From NCBI RefSeq assembly GCF_001238295.1, contig NZ_LGXZ01000009.1, positions 123,697-187,696 of the forward strand: DNA of 64,000 nt. The letters run 5' to 3'. Shown in pieces: positions 10,983 to 23,936 of this stretch (position 1 is its first letter; the number at the start of each line of letters is the position of its first letter). The notes under the pieces are model-generated. The model had not been told where the DNA came from. It ran no database searches and was given only the letters and a program-made list of their open reading frames with translations. The position numbers and the translations under genes are program-made. The stretch is from Ruegeria sp. 6PALISEP08 (lineage in GTDB: Bacteria; Pseudomonadota; Alphaproteobacteria; Rhodobacterales; Rhodobacteraceae).

Positions 10983-11915
10983 ATGCAGATCATCCGAGAC
11001 TTTCAGTTTGTAGAGCCAACAGACCGCGGTGCCAGCGTGGCGATCGGGAATTTTGATGGCGTCCATATGGGGCACCAATCGGTCATAGAACTGGCCCGTA
11101 AATCGGCCCCCGACGCGCCGCTGGGTGTTATGACTTTCGAGCCGCATCCGCGTGAATTTTTTGCGCCTACCTCTCCTCCCTTCCGGTTGATGAGGGGAAA
11201 TGCGCGGGCGCACCGGCTGAAAAAACTGGGCGTACAGAAACTGTATGAATTGCCGTTCAACGCGGCACTGGCAGGGCTTTCCCCGGAAGAGTTTGCGCGC
11301 AATGTGATCTGTGACGGGCTGGGCCTTTCTCATGTCGTGGTCGGGTCCGATTTCTGCTTTGGCAAAGGCCGCAGCGGTACCGCCGATGATCTGGTGCGGT
11401 TCGGGCAAGCGATGGGATTCGGCGTGACAATTGCCCCCTTGATGGAACGGTCCAAGAATGTCGTTTCGTCAACCGCCATCCGAACCGCGCTGAGCGAGGG
11501 CCGCCCAAGGGACGCAGCCGCGATGCTGGGCCATTGGCACAGGATCGAGGGCGAAGTAATTGGTGGTGAGCAGCGCGGGCGGGAGCTGGGCTTTCCCACC
11601 GCAAACATGTCCATCGAAGGGCTGCACCAGCCCAAATTCGGAGTCTACGCTGTATTGGTCGACGTGCTGGATGGCCCGCATCAGGGCAGCTATCACGGTG
11701 CGGCCTCGGTCGGGGTGCGCCCGATGTTTCACGGCGAAGTGCCCAATATCGAAACCTTCCTTTTCGACTTTTCGGGCGATCTTTATGGAGCAACCCTTTC
11801 GGTGGGATTGATCGATTTTCTGCGCCCTGAAATGACATTTGACGGGCTGGATGGTTTGATCGTGCAGATGAATGCCGATTGCGAAGAAGCCCAAGGCATT
11901 TTGGCCGCCCTATGA
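10983..11915 (+). CDS. ribF: Bifunctional riboflavin kinase / FAD synthetase
   Basis: 310 residues from ATG 10983, close to the usual length of about 310. The N-terminal nucleotidyltransferase motif GNFDGVHMGH is at 22-31; the C-terminal kinase domain contains RELGFPTANM. It makes FMN and then FAD in the cytosol. A GTG at 10902 would add 27 residues not expected in the family, although it follows a purine-rich stretch. Its stop overlaps the start of the YcgN gene (ATGA). Confidence 0.95.
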   Translation: MQIIRDFQFVEPTDRGASVAIGNFDGVHMGHQSVIELARKSAPDAPLGVMTFEPHPREFFAPTSPPFRLMRGNARAHRLKKLGVQKLYELPFNAALAGLSPEEFARNVICDGLGLSHVVVGSDFCFGKGRSGTADDLVRFGQAMGFGVTIAPLMERSKNVVSSTAIRTALSEGRPRDAAAMLGHWHRIEGEVIGGEQRGRELGFPTANMSIEGLHQPKFGVYAVLVDVLDGPHQGSYHGAASVGVRPMFHGEVPNIETFLFDFSGDLYGATLSVGLIDFLRPEMTFDGLDGLIVQMNADCEEAQGILAAL

Positions 11916-12385
11916 GCGCTGATCCGATTGAACGCGCGGGCTTGCCTGCCCGGTTTTGGGAACGCAAACCGCTGCGTAAGATGAACCAGCGCGAGTGGGA
12001 GGCCCTGTGCGACGGCTGCGGTAAATGCTGCCTGAACAAGCTGGAGGATGAGGACTCGGGCGAAGTCGCCCTGACCTGCGTTGCCTGCCGTCTGCTGGAC
12101 GATGAAAGCTGCCGCTGCACTCAATACGACATCCGGCACCAATTCGTGCCTGAATGCATCGTCATGACGGCCGACAATATCGACGAACACGCCTATTGGT
12201 TGCCGCAAACCTGCGCGTATCGTCTGCTGTGGGAAGGCAAGCCGCTTTACGACTGGCATCCATTGATATCGGGTTCGCCAGACAGCGTGCACGCGTCAGG
12301 TGTCTCGGTTCAGGGGCGCACGGTGTCCGAGTTCGAAACCCCCATGGAAGAGTGGGAAGACTATATCATCGAGGAGCCAAGCTGA
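11912..12385 (+). CDS. YcgN family cysteine cluster protein (UPF0260)
   Basis: 157 residues. The family cysteine cluster is seen in CDGCGKCCLNK, followed by LTCVACRLLD and SCRCTQYD, eight or more Cys that probably bind zinc or an iron-sulfur cluster. ATG overlaps the ribF stop and its own stop overlaps the next ATG (TGATG), giving a tight ribF-ycgN-ltaE unit. Function is unknown; the family is widespread in Proteobacteria. Confidence 0.92.
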   Translation: MSADPIERAGLPARFWERKPLRKMNQREWEALCDGCGKCCLNKLEDEDSGEVALTCVACRLLDDESCRCTQYDIRHQFVPECIVMTADNIDEHAYWLPQTCAYRLLWEGKPLYDWHPLISGSPDSVHASGVSVQGRTVSEFETPMEEWEDYIIEEPS

Positions 12386-13419
12386 TGTATTTCGCGTCTG
12401 ACAATTCCGGACCGGTTCACCCTCAGGTCATGACCAAACTGGCCGAGGCCAATCAGGGCTATCAGATGGCCTATGGCGCCGACACAATGATGAATGAGGT
12501 GCGCGATCGCATCCGCAGCATCTTTGAGGCCCCCGGCGCTGCCGTTTATCTGGTAGCGACAGGGACAGCGGCAAATTCGCTGGCTCTGGCGACCCTGTCC
12601 AATCCCTGGGAAACGATCTTCTGCTCTCCGGTCGCTCATATCCATGAAGACGAGTGCAACGCGCCCGAGTTTTACACTGGCGCCAAGCTGACCCTTGTCC
12701 CCGGCGGCGACAAGATGACCCCCGATGCGTTGCGCGGGTCGATCCTGGGCGAAGAAACACGCGGGGTGCACGGGCCGCAGCGCGGGCCTGTGTCGATCAC
12801 ACAGGTGACCGAGCGCGGATCGATCTATTCGCTGGAAGAACTGCAGGCGCTGTGTGGGATCGCAAAGGAATATGGCTTGCCCGTCCATATGGATGGTGCA
12901 CGGTTCACCAACGCTTTGGTCGCGTTGAAGTGTTCCCCGGCGGACATGACGTGGAAAGCGGGCGTTGATGCGGTCAGCTTTGGCGGCACCAAGAACGGTT
13001 TGATGGGTGTTGAAGCGGTGGTGTTCTTCGACGAAAGCAAAGCTTGGGAATTCGAATTGCGGCGCAAACGCGGGGCGCATCTGTTTTCCAAACATCGCTA
13101 TCTGTCCGCTCAGATGGCGGCTTATCTTGAGGATGACCTGTGGCTGCAATCGGCGCGTCAGGCCAATGCAAACTGTGCCCGGCTGGCCGATGGTTTGCGT
13201 GCTAAAGGTGCTGAGTTTCTGCACGAGCCGCAGGCCAACATGATCTTTGCCTCTTTCCCGCGCGCGAAACACAAACAGCTGCATGAGGCGGGTGCGATCT
13301 ATCACCTCTGGGGGGATGAGCTGGGAGGCGAGAATAACGACGAAAGCCTCGCCTGCCGATTGGTCTGCGACTGGTCCATCGGGTCGGTTGAGATCGATCA
13401 GTTTCTCAATCTGCTTTAA
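12385..13419 (+). CDS. ltaE: Low-specificity L-threonine aldolase
   Basis: 344 residues of a fold-type I PLP enzyme. The PLP lysine is Lys203 in SFGGTKNGL, and the ring-contact Asp is in VHMDGAR (168-173). It cleaves L-threonine or L-allo-threonine to glycine and acetaldehyde. ATG 12385 shares one base with the upstream stop. The 3' end overlaps the convergent hydrolase gene by 14 bp. Confidence 0.93.
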   Translation: MYFASDNSGPVHPQVMTKLAEANQGYQMAYGADTMMNEVRDRIRSIFEAPGAAVYLVATGTAANSLALATLSNPWETIFCSPVAHIHEDECNAPEFYTGAKLTLVPGGDKMTPDALRGSILGEETRGVHGPQRGPVSITQVTERGSIYSLEELQALCGIAKEYGLPVHMDGARFTNALVALKCSPADMTWKAGVDAVSFGGTKNGLMGVEAVVFFDESKAWEFELRRKRGAHLFSKHRYLSAQMAAYLEDDLWLQSARQANANCARLADGLRAKGAEFLHEPQANMIFASFPRAKHKQLHEAGAIYHLWGDELGGENNDESLACRLVCDWSIGSVEIDQFLNLL

Positions 13420-14239
13420 CCGAAGATAAGGCGTTAGATAGCCAGAACTCCTGCAGCAGCGCGCTGATCTCATTTGGGTGTGAGATGGGCAGCATATGCC
13501 CCGCCCCTCTTACCACCTCATGACGCGCGCCTGGCAGCCGTTGCTGCAAGCTTTCGCATATCGCTTGCATCACGGGATGCGTTTCCGACCCGCTCAGCAA
13601 CAGGACCGGCATCGACAAACGATCGAGCTTTCCAGGCGAAAGCAACCCCGCCTGATCGTCATAGAGCGCAGAGTGCACTGCTGGAACGGCACCTATCCCG
13701 CGCACCATGTTAGCCTTTGTCCGTTCGGGCAAATCAGGCCATTTGGGGCTGATCTGAGTGCTCCACATCCTGTTGAACAGTCGCGCGGCCAGAACCTTGT
13801 CACCTGCTTTGAAGGCCGCGCCTATGGGCTTGAAGTCTTCCTCGTGCTGCTCGAACAGATGTGGCGCATCTTGCTTCGCGATAGCAAAGAACACGGGTTC
13901 GATCAGGATCAAGCTGCGTACCCTTTCCGGGTACTCTATCGCCAGCCTCAACGCGATCATCGCCCCAAAGGAATGACCGATCAAATCCATCCGTTCAGAC
14001 AACTGGGCCGCGGCCGGATTGGTCACTTGGTCAAAGAAGTCACTCTGTCCGTCCCAATCCGGGCTTTTTCCATGCGAAAGCATGTCCGGGGCGATCAAGG
14101 TTGCGTCACCGCTCAGCACGTTGGCCAAGCCCGACCACGCACCGGAGTGCGCAATCGTGCAGTGGAGGGCAAGCAGTTTCCGCTCCCCCTTCCCCAGCCT
14201 TCGGACAAATACCGATCGCGCCGCGGCCGCGGCTGTCAT
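13406..14239 (-). CDS. Alpha/beta hydrolase
   Basis: 277 residues, no signal peptide. The nucleophile elbow is LIGHSFGAM with Ser90, and the C-terminal GAGHML segment carries the expected catalytic His. A cytosolic hydrolase of unknown substrate. Its start overlaps the stop of the isomerase gene (ATGA), suggesting the two work together, possibly in degradation of an aromatic compound. It overlaps the convergent threonine aldolase gene by 14 bp. Confidence 0.88.
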   Translation of the reverse strand: MTAAAAARSVFVRRLGKGERKLLALHCTIAHSGAWSGLANVLSGDATLIAPDMLSHGKSPDWDGQSDFFDQVTNPAAAQLSERMDLIGHSFGAMIALRLAIEYPERVRSLILIEPVFFAIAKQDAPHLFEQHEEDFKPIGAAFKAGDKVLAARLFNRMWSTQISPKWPDLPERTKANMVRGIGAVPAVHSALYDDQAGLLSPGKLDRLSMPVLLLSGSETHPVMQAICESLQQRLPGARHEVVRGAGHMLPISHPNEISALLQEFWLSNALSSVKAD

Positions 14240-14838
14240 CCCTTCATCTCGGTCAGATGCCGATCCAAATCATCCAGACTGTCCTGACCCCAGAACCGCT
14301 GACCGTCTGGCGTAATATAGAATGGCGCACCGAACGCGCCTTGATCCACGGCTTCTTCCAGATTGGCGGCATAGGTTTCGGCACCGACCAGCAATCCGCT
14401 GTTAGCCAGATCTGGATCAAAGCCGGAATTTGCCAAACAGTCGCGGATCACGTCGTCCTGTGCCACGTCTTTCTCTTCGGCCCAGCAAGCGCGCAAGATC
14501 AATTGGCACAGCTTGCCTACATCCCCAGACCCGTCCTTGGTCGCAGCGATCACCGCATATGAGGACGGCGCCATATTGGTCGGCCAATGCATGGGTTTCA
14601 GGTTGAAATCTAAACCCAGACGTTGGGCTTGGCGCAGCAAGTCCTGTGCGCGGTATTCGATGCGCGAGATATGACGGTCTTTCGGTGGCGTACCTCCGGT
14701 GCGCGAGAACAGGGCCATGATGTCCAGCGGTTTGTAATTGATGGTCGCGCCATGTTTCGCCGTGATCTCTTCCAGTCGGTTTCCGGCCAGATAAGTGTAG
14801 GGTGAAATTGTCGCAAAATAGTAGTCAATCCGGGTCAT
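14236..14838 (-). CDS. 2-hydroxychromene-2-carboxylate isomerase family protein (DsbA-like fold)
   Basis: 200 residues of the thioredoxin-fold kappa-GST/NahD group: an N-terminal YYFATISPYTYLAGN segment with the catalytic Ser of the HCCA isomerase type in place of a CxxC pair, and FGAPFYITPDGQRFWGQD near the C terminus. ATG 14838 follows a GGAGAAAG site. The classical enzyme isomerises a naphthalene breakdown product using glutathione; here the substrate is open, and no other aromatic-degradation genes are near apart from the coupled hydrolase. Confidence 0.9.
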   Translation of the reverse strand: MTRIDYYFATISPYTYLAGNRLEEITAKHGATINYKPLDIMALFSRTGGTPPKDRHISRIEYRAQDLLRQAQRLGLDFNLKPMHWPTNMAPSSYAVIAATKDGSGDVGKLCQLILRACWAEEKDVAQDDVIRDCLANSGFDPDLANSGLLVGAETYAANLEEAVDQGAFGAPFYITPDGQRFWGQDSLDDLDRHLTEMKG

Positions 14839-14945
14839 GTTCACTTTCTCCGCTGCGTTACCTTTGCGGGACGTTAAGGCCATGCTAAGCGGTGTCAACA
14901 TCACGAATCTGTCACATTGCCATTGCTGCCCGGGGACCTCAGCCG

Positions 14946-15965
14946 ATGCCGACACTCCACGAACCCAAGCTAATAGCTGGGAACGCCAACCTTCCTCTTG
15001 CCAAGACCATCGCACGCCGCATGAGCCTGTATCGCGGCGTTGACCAGGGTCTGGTCGATGCGCGCGTCGAACGCTTCAATGACGGCGAGATCTTCGTCGA
15101 GGTGTTCGAGAACGTACGCGGCGAGGATATGTTCATTATCCAGCCGACCTCGAACCCGGCCAATGACAACCTGATGGAGCTGCTGATCATCGCCGATGCG
15201 CTGCGTCGCTCTTCTGCCCAGCGGATTACGGCCGTGATCCCCTATTTCGGTTACGCCCGTCAGGACCGCCGCACCAAGGCCCGCACGCCGATCAGCGCCA
15301 AGCTGGTGGCCAACATGCTGACCGGCGCAGGAATCGAACGGATTCTGACCATGGACCTGCACGCAGCGCAGATTCAGGGCTTTTTCGATATGCCCGTCGA
15401 CAACCTCTATGCCTCGCCGATCTTTGCTTTGGACGTAAAGAACCAGTTCAAGGACAGCCTGGATGAGATCATGGTGGTTTCACCCGACGTCGGCGGCGTG
15501 GCGCGTGCGCGCGAGCTGGCCAAGCGGATCAACGCGCCCCTGTCGATCGTGGACAAACGCCGCGAGAAAGCAGGCGAAGTGGCCGAGATGACAGTGATCG
15601 GCGACGTGAAGGACAAGATCTGCCTGATCGTGGACGACATGTGTGACACCGCCGGAACGCTGTGCAAAGCGGCACAAGTTCTGCTGGATAACGGCGCGAA
15701 AGAGGTTCACTCCTACATCACGCATGGCGTCATGAGCGGCCCCGCGGTCGAGCGTGTCACCAACTCGGTGATGAAATCCTTGGTCCTGACCGATACGATC
15801 CAGCCGACAAAAGAGATCCTGAAAGCCAAGAATATCCGCATCGTTCCGACCGCGCCGATCTTTACGCAAGCGATCCTGAACATCTGGAACGGCACCAGCG
15901 TGTCTTCGCTGTTCGAAGACAAAACGCTGACGCCGATCTACGAATCCCTGTACCAGATGGATTGA
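14946..15965 (+). CDS. prs: Ribose-phosphate pyrophosphokinase
   Basis: 339 residues. The flexible-loop motif FGYARQDRR is at 101-109 and the PRPP-binding loop DDMCDTAGT at 230-238. It makes PRPP from ribose 5-phosphate and ATP for nucleotide, histidine and tryptophan synthesis. ATG 14946 gives the family N terminus [18 protein letters not shown]; a longer open frame adds residues without homologous character. Followed by a terminator and then rpiB, which supplies the same substrate. Confidence 0.96.
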   Translation: MPTLHEPKLIAGNANLPLAKTIARRMSLYRGVDQGLVDARVERFNDGEIFVEVFENVRGEDMFIIQPTSNPANDNLMELLIIADALRRSSAQRITAVIPYFGYARQDRRTKARTPISAKLVANMLTGAGIERILTMDLHAAQIQGFFDMPVDNLYASPIFALDVKNQFKDSLDEIMVVSPDVGGVARARELAKRINAPLSIVDKRREKAGEVAEMTVIGDVKDKICLIVDDMCDTAGTLCKAAQVLLDNGAKEVHSYITHGVMSGPAVERVTNSVMKSLVLTDTIQPTKEILKAKNIRIVPTAPIFTQAILNIWNGTSVSSLFEDKTLTPIYESLYQMD

Positions 15966-15973
15966 GCTCTGAG

Positions 15974-15998
15974 GGGCGGCCAGACAAGCCGCCCTTTT
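15974..15998 (+). terminator. Rho-independent terminator of prs
   Basis: Perfect 7-bp stem gggcggc / gccgccc with a seven-base loop and a TTTT run, eight bases after the prs stop. Confidence 0.8.
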
Positions 15999-16076
15999 GC
16001 TTTTCGAAATCTGATCCGCCCTGCCCGCTGCTCACCAGCATGTGCGTGGATCCGCGAAAGAGGGGAAAAACCTCCG

Positions 16077-16526
16077 ATGACCGCAAGCAAACGCATTGTC
16101 CTGTCCAGTGACCACGCCGCGATCGATCTGCGTCAGGCCGTGGCAAAACACATCGCCCAACAAGGCTGGGACGTGGTCGATATCGGCCCGACGACGCCCG
16201 AAAGCACACATTACCCCAGGCACGGCAAAGCGGCAGCTGAAGCTGTCGCGTCAGGCGATTGCAGTTTGGGCATCATCCTGTGCGGTACCGGTCAGGGCAT
16301 CATGATGGCCGCAAACAAAGTGCCGGGCATTCGCTGCGGCGTATGTTCAGACGCGTTTTCGGCCCGTATGATCCGCCAGCACAACGACGCCAACATGCTG
16401 TCGCTCGGTGCGCGCGTCGTCGGCGAAGGTCAAGCGCTGTACATCGTTGACGCGTTTCTGGACGCCGAGTTTGAAGGCGGGCGCCATGCCACACGGGTGG
16501 GCATGATCGAAACGCAGGAAGACTGA
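16077..16526 (+). CDS. rpiB: Ribose 5-phosphate isomerase B
   Basis: 149 residues. The RpiB/LacAB signature is intact: LSSDHAAIDL at the N terminus and LCGTGQGIMM with catalytic Cys69. It interconverts ribulose 5-phosphate and ribose 5-phosphate. Placed just downstream of prs, for which it provides ribose 5-phosphate, although a terminator separates them. Confidence 0.95.
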   Translation: MTASKRIVLSSDHAAIDLRQAVAKHIAQQGWDVVDIGPTTPESTHYPRHGKAAAEAVASGDCSLGIILCGTGQGIMMAANKVPGIRCGVCSDAFSARMIRQHNDANMLSLGARVVGEGQALYIVDAFLDAEFEGGRHATRVGMIETQED

Positions 16527-16571
16527 GTTACAAGCTGCAGTTAGAACGCTTGAAAACACGGCTAACCCGGG

Positions 16572-16922
16572 TCAGGAAATGTTCCAGTCGTCCAGGTGTG
16601 CCACCTCTCCAATCGCTGTCCAGCTTGCGCGGATGCGGGCAATCCGAGTGTCGGACCAAGTTCGAAATACTGCGTCAAAGCCCTCGGTGGTGATGTTTTC
16701 GGCCTGAACCTCGGCGCGTAGAGCCGAGGACGTATCGACATCCCAAAGCGAGATTCCGATCTGTACCACGGGCGGAGTGCGAAAGGCTTCTTTGAACTGA
16801 ATGGGTGTGCGGCGTTCACGAGGCCCCTGCCCCGTCCACATTTCGCCACCTTCGGCAAATTCCGAAAACAGGACGTCTTCACCCTGATCAATTCCAATGG
16901 GATGGGTTAGGAACTTTTTCAT
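16572..16922 (-). CDS. H-type lectin domain protein
   Basis: 116 residues from ATG 16922. The H-type lectin pattern is visible: FRTPPVVQIGISLWDVDT, then VQAENITTEGFDAVFRTW and ARIRASWTAIG. The fold binds sugars such as GalNAc in animal and slime-mould agglutinins. No signal peptide is seen, so the protein is probably cytosolic. It lies downstream of atpC but behind the atp terminator. Start choice is uncertain because no clear ribosome binding site precedes 16922. Confidence 0.82.
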   Translation of the reverse strand: MKKFLTHPIGIDQGEDVLFSEFAEGGEMWTGQGPRERRTPIQFKEAFRTPPVVQIGISLWDVDTSSALRAEVQAENITTEGFDAVFRTWSDTRIARIRASWTAIGEVAHLDDWNIS

Positions 16923-16982
16923 TATGTCATCATTATTCTTGAATTCCCGCAACTTACCCCGGCAATTCGGCAAAAGCACGAC

Positions 16983-17012
16983 AAAAAAACGGCCCCGCAA
17001 ATGCGAGGCCGT
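16983..17012 (-). terminator. Rho-independent terminator of atpHAGDC
   Basis: On the minus strand an 11-base stem (acggcctcgca / tgcggggccgt, one wobble pair) is followed directly by seven T residues. It starts 24 bp after the atpC stop. Confidence 0.92.
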
Positions 17013-17036
17013 TCAAATCTTTCACTGATAAGCCGT

Positions 17037-17447
17037 TTACAGGCTCATATGCGTGCCCAGCGCTTCCATGTCGGCCAGCAGCTTGGCAGCATCGTCGACA
17101 ATGGTCTGATCATCGCCACCCTTGGCAGCCTCGTGCGAGGCGCGGGCGTCTTCGATCAACTCGTCCAGATGCGCCCGGGTCACTTCCGCTACCGGAATGG
17201 CCTTTTCGGCCAGAACCGACAAGCTGTCGCCGTTGATCTGGGCAAACCCGCCGGTGACCAGGTATTCGCTGGACCCTTCGGGTGCCTCAACCTTCAGCAG
17301 ACCGGGGCGCAGCGTGGTGATGGTGGGGGCATGATCGGGCATCGCCGTCATGTCCCCGTCCGCGCCGGGAATCTGGACCGCGGTCGCGCTGAGCGAAGCT
17401 AGGCTCCGCTCGGGGCTGACGAGGTCGAATTGCATCGTGTTTGCCAT
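17037..17447 (-). CDS. atpC: F1 ATP synthase epsilon subunit
   Basis: 136 residues: N-terminal beta-sandwich ([35 protein letters not shown]) and a C-terminal helical part. The subunit couples the central stalk to the c-ring and can inhibit ATP hydrolysis. Last gene of the atp operon, 12 bp after atpD. Confidence 0.96.
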   Translation of the reverse strand: MANTMQFDLVSPERSLASLSATAVQIPGADGDMTAMPDHAPTITTLRPGLLKVEAPEGSSEYLVTGGFAQINGDSLSVLAEKAIPVAEVTRAHLDELIEDARASHEAAKGGDDQTIVDDAAKLLADMEALGTHMSL

Positions 17448-17459
17448 CAGGTGTGCTCC

Positions 17460-19780
<2,321 letters not shown>

Positions 19781-19795
19781 GTGCCCGCCTCTCCC

Positions 19796-21334
<1,539 letters not shown>

Positions 21335-21895
21335 TTATCCGACCTCTTTCATTGCATTCTGTAGGGAGTTGAGCTTCGAGCGGATCGAGCTATCGATCAT
21401 CTTCGAGCCCACTTTAACGACAAGACCGCCGATGAGGCTTTCATCAACGGTCGCATTGATTGTCACGGTCTTGCCCACACGCTCGGACAGCGTCTTGGAC
21501 AGTTTTTCCAGTTGTGTCTTGGTCAGCGCCTTGGCCGAGGCAACATCCGCGGTCACTTCGCCACGCTCGTCCGCCAGCATGTCGCGCAGAACCTGCACCA
21601 GTTGCGGCACGACGAACAGACGGCGCTTCTGCGCCATCAGACCCAGCGTGTTGCGCAGGATGGCGTTCAGGGCCATCTTGTCAGCGATTGCGGTGATTGC
21701 GCCTTCCTGTTCAGCGCGGGAAATCAGCGGCGAGGCGATCAGGTCGCGCAACTCGGCGCTGTCGCCCAGTGCTGCTGCCAGATCATTGATGCCGGATTCC
21801 AGACCTGCAAGGTCATTGTTCTCTTTGGCGATCTCAAAGATCGCGGTGGCATAGCGCTCGGCAATGCCAGTGGAAATCGAAGCTGGTTCGGACAC
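21335..21895 (-). CDS. atpH: F1 ATP synthase delta subunit
   Basis: 186 residues from a GTG at 21895, preceded by GGAAGGGTG. The N terminus then reads VSEPASISTGIAERYATAIF, as in the family; a longer frame exists but its extra 41 residues are unlike delta. The C-terminal signature GKTVTINATVDESLIGGLVV is present. It ties F1 to the peripheral stalk. First gene of the operon; the Fo genes are not adjacent, as in other alphaproteobacteria. Confidence 0.93.
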   Translation of the reverse strand: MSEPASISTGIAERYATAIFEIAKENNDLAGLESGINDLAAALGDSAELRDLIASPLISRAEQEGAITAIADKMALNAILRNTLGLMAQKRRLFVVPQLVQVLRDMLADERGEVTADVASAKALTKTQLEKLSKTLSERVGKTVTINATVDESLIGGLVVKVGSKMIDSSIRSKLNSLQNAMKEVG

Positions 21896-21961
21896 GTCCA
21901 CCCTTCCGATACTTTGGGCCCCGAATTCGCGTGCAGCAGCTACCCCGGGGGCGTGAAGAAA

Positions 21962-21982
21962 CCCCGTCCTTAAAGGGCGGGG
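21962..21982 (-). terminator. Hairpin with short T run in the atp leader
   Basis: On the minus strand ccccgccc and ggacgggg (one G-T pair) form an 8-bp stem, followed by GTTTCTTC. It could end the upstream methyltransferase transcript or act as an attenuator 67 bases before atpH. I cannot distinguish these from sequence. Confidence 0.5.
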
Positions 21983-22046
21983 ATCAAAATCACCGGGGAT
22001 GTAGCAGAGGTGTTCCAACCAAGCAATACGCTATAGCGGTAACAGA

Positions 22047-22052
22047 ATTATA
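22047..22052 (-). promoter_or_regulatory. Candidate -10 box for the atp operon
   Basis: A perfect TATAAT on the minus strand within a 303-bp non-coding stretch upstream of atpH (21896-22198). No good TTGACA lies 16-18 bases upstream. A 10-bp palindrome, cgctatagcg (22029-22038), sits at the expected start site. The predicted leader would be about 145 nt and would contain the 21962-21982 hairpin. Confidence 0.35.
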
Positions 22053-22198
22053 CACAAATTGTTAATTTTCATGCACTTACGCCAAGTGCGACGGTTTGAA
22101 CACATTGGCCCAGTTGAAAAATGTTACGAATATGCAGGTTTTTGCGATTCCTGTGACTTTTTTCCCGCAATTTTGTCGCTTCTGAATGTCAGCCATTG

Positions 22199-22933
22199 TC
22201 ACGCAGGTTTCAACAAACCGTCCAGCGCCTTGATCGGTTTTTTGACTGCGTCTTTTGTCACGCTGCCGCTGGGCGGACGAATGTGCTTGCTGACCTCGAC
22301 CATCAGCACACCCCCAGCCATGACGGTAGGGATCCGTTGCCCGGTTTTTTCGATCAAACTGCCGGATTTCAGCCAGAAGCGGCGGAAGGAAGGAGGCCTG
22401 TACAGGGCCGAACAATGCGCCTCGGGCAGGAAGTGATGCGCCTTGAGCTGGTTTTCCAGCTGAGTGGCGGTATAGGGGCGCCCGTAGCCAAACGGCGTTT
22501 TGTCTGTCCGCGACCAGAGTCCCCCCCGGTTCGGGACAATGAACACAGCTCGACCGCCGGGGCCCAGAACACGCCAACATTCGTCCAGCAGCTGGTTCGG
22601 CCTCTCCGACGTTTCCAGCCCATGCATCACGACAAGCTTGTCCACGTGACCGGTTTCAATCGGCCAGAGCGTTTCTTCGGTCAGAACGGAAACATTTGGC
22701 ATCCCGGCAGGCCAGGGCATCACGCCCTGCGGGCCGGGCATCAGACCGATAACCCGGCGTGCATCCGCCAGATATGGGCGCAGCAACGGCACGGCAAAGC
22801 CAAATCCGGCCACCGTCTGGCCTTTTGCTTCGGGCCAAAGCTCGCTCAGGCGTCCGCGAATGGCCGCTTGCGCCGCACGCCCCAGCGTACTGCGGTAGTA
22901 GAAGTTCCTCAGATCCTGCACATCAAGATGCAT
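22199..22933 (-). CDS. Class I SAM-dependent methyltransferase
   Basis: 244 residues from ATG 22933 (ATG 22942 adds three). The SAM-binding loop is degenerate ([10 protein letters not shown]), followed by [10 protein letters not shown] and the post-motif [19 protein letters not shown], as in UbiE/COQ5-like methyltransferases. Substrate unknown. It is divergent from the glyoxalase II gene with about 60 bp between starts, a pairing seen commonly in Rhodobacterales (from memory). Confidence 0.85.
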   Translation of the reverse strand: MHLDVQDLRNFYYRSTLGRAAQAAIRGRLSELWPEAKGQTVAGFGFAVPLLRPYLADARRVIGLMPGPQGVMPWPAGMPNVSVLTEETLWPIETGHVDKLVVMHGLETSERPNQLLDECWRVLGPGGRAVFIVPNRGGLWSRTDKTPFGYGRPYTATQLENQLKAHHFLPEAHCSALYRPPSFRRFWLKSGSLIEKTGQRIPTVMAGGVLMVEVSKHIRPPSGSVTKDAVKKPIKALDGLLKPA

Positions 22934-22994
22934 TGCGGACATCCGGTCAATCGGCTTAGCTGGGCGCAGTCTAGCAATGAAAGGGCAAAAGGCC

Positions 22995-23762
22995 ATGCCT
23001 CTTGAAATCGTTACAATCCCATGCCTCAGCGACAACTACGCCTATCTGGCCCATGACGGCATCAATGGCCAGACCGCGTTGATCGACGCGCCCGAGGCCG
23101 GACCGATCCTGAAAGTGCTGGAAGAACGCGGATGGACGTTATCCCACGTGCTTCTGACCCATCACCACTGGGATCACGTCGATGGGCTGGCTGGGATTCT
23201 GGAAAAACACCCGGCACAGGTCATCGGGGCCGCAGCGGATGCCCATCGCCTGCCACCGCTGGACCTGCAAGTGGCCGAGGGCGATAGCTTTGACATCGGA
23301 GGTGAGCCGGTTCAGGTTCTTGATGTTTCCGGCCACACAGTCGGGCATATCGCTTTTTATATGCCGCAAAGTGCCGCCGTGTTCACCGCCGACAGCCTTA
23401 TGGCGCTTGGCTGCGGACGTCTGTTCGAGGGCACACCAGAACAGATGTGGGACTCACTCAGCAAACTGGCCGCCCTACCAGACAGCACTCTGGTCTGTTC
23501 GGGGCATGAATATACACAGTCCAACGCCAAATTTGCCATTACGATCGATCCAGACAACGCCGACCTCAAGGCGCGCATCGCCGAGATTGACCAAGCACGT
23601 GCCACCGGGAAGGCGACCGTTCCGTCGATTCTGGCGATGGAAAAGGCCACAAATCCTTTCCTGAGGGCAACCGACCCAGCGATTCAGGCACACTTGGGCA
23701 TGGTTGGCGCAAACCCTGAGGTCGTTTTTGCGGACATCCGGGGTAGAAAAGACCGGTTTTGA
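22995..23762 (+). CDS. gloB: Hydroxyacylglutathione hydrolase (glyoxalase II)
   Basis: 255 residues, the family length. Metallo-beta-lactamase zinc motif THHHWDH at 55-61, second-site ligands in SGHTVGH and CSGHEYT, and the family C-terminal region ([12 protein letters not shown]). It hydrolyses S-lactoylglutathione to lactate and glutathione in methylglyoxal detoxification. ATG 22995 gives the usual N terminus [15 protein letters not shown]. Confidence 0.96.
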   Translation: MPLEIVTIPCLSDNYAYLAHDGINGQTALIDAPEAGPILKVLEERGWTLSHVLLTHHHWDHVDGLAGILEKHPAQVIGAAADAHRLPPLDLQVAEGDSFDIGGEPVQVLDVSGHTVGHIAFYMPQSAAVFTADSLMALGCGRLFEGTPEQMWDSLSKLAALPDSTLVCSGHEYTQSNAKFAITIDPDNADLKARIAEIDQARATGKATVPSILAMEKATNPFLRATDPAIQAHLGMVGANPEVVFADIRGRKDRF

Positions 23763-23936
23763 TGCCTATTTGCCCCTCTTCACGGCCACGGTCACAACAA
23801 ATGTGACTGTCAAGAGCAAGAAAACCCTTGAAGCCGGGGCACGATCAACCAAACTCTAATAGTATGAGGACATGGTTGGGATGGGGTTCCGGCCGAAAGC
23901 TCGCCCCCTTCTGACCCAATACAGAGGAGCACCCGC

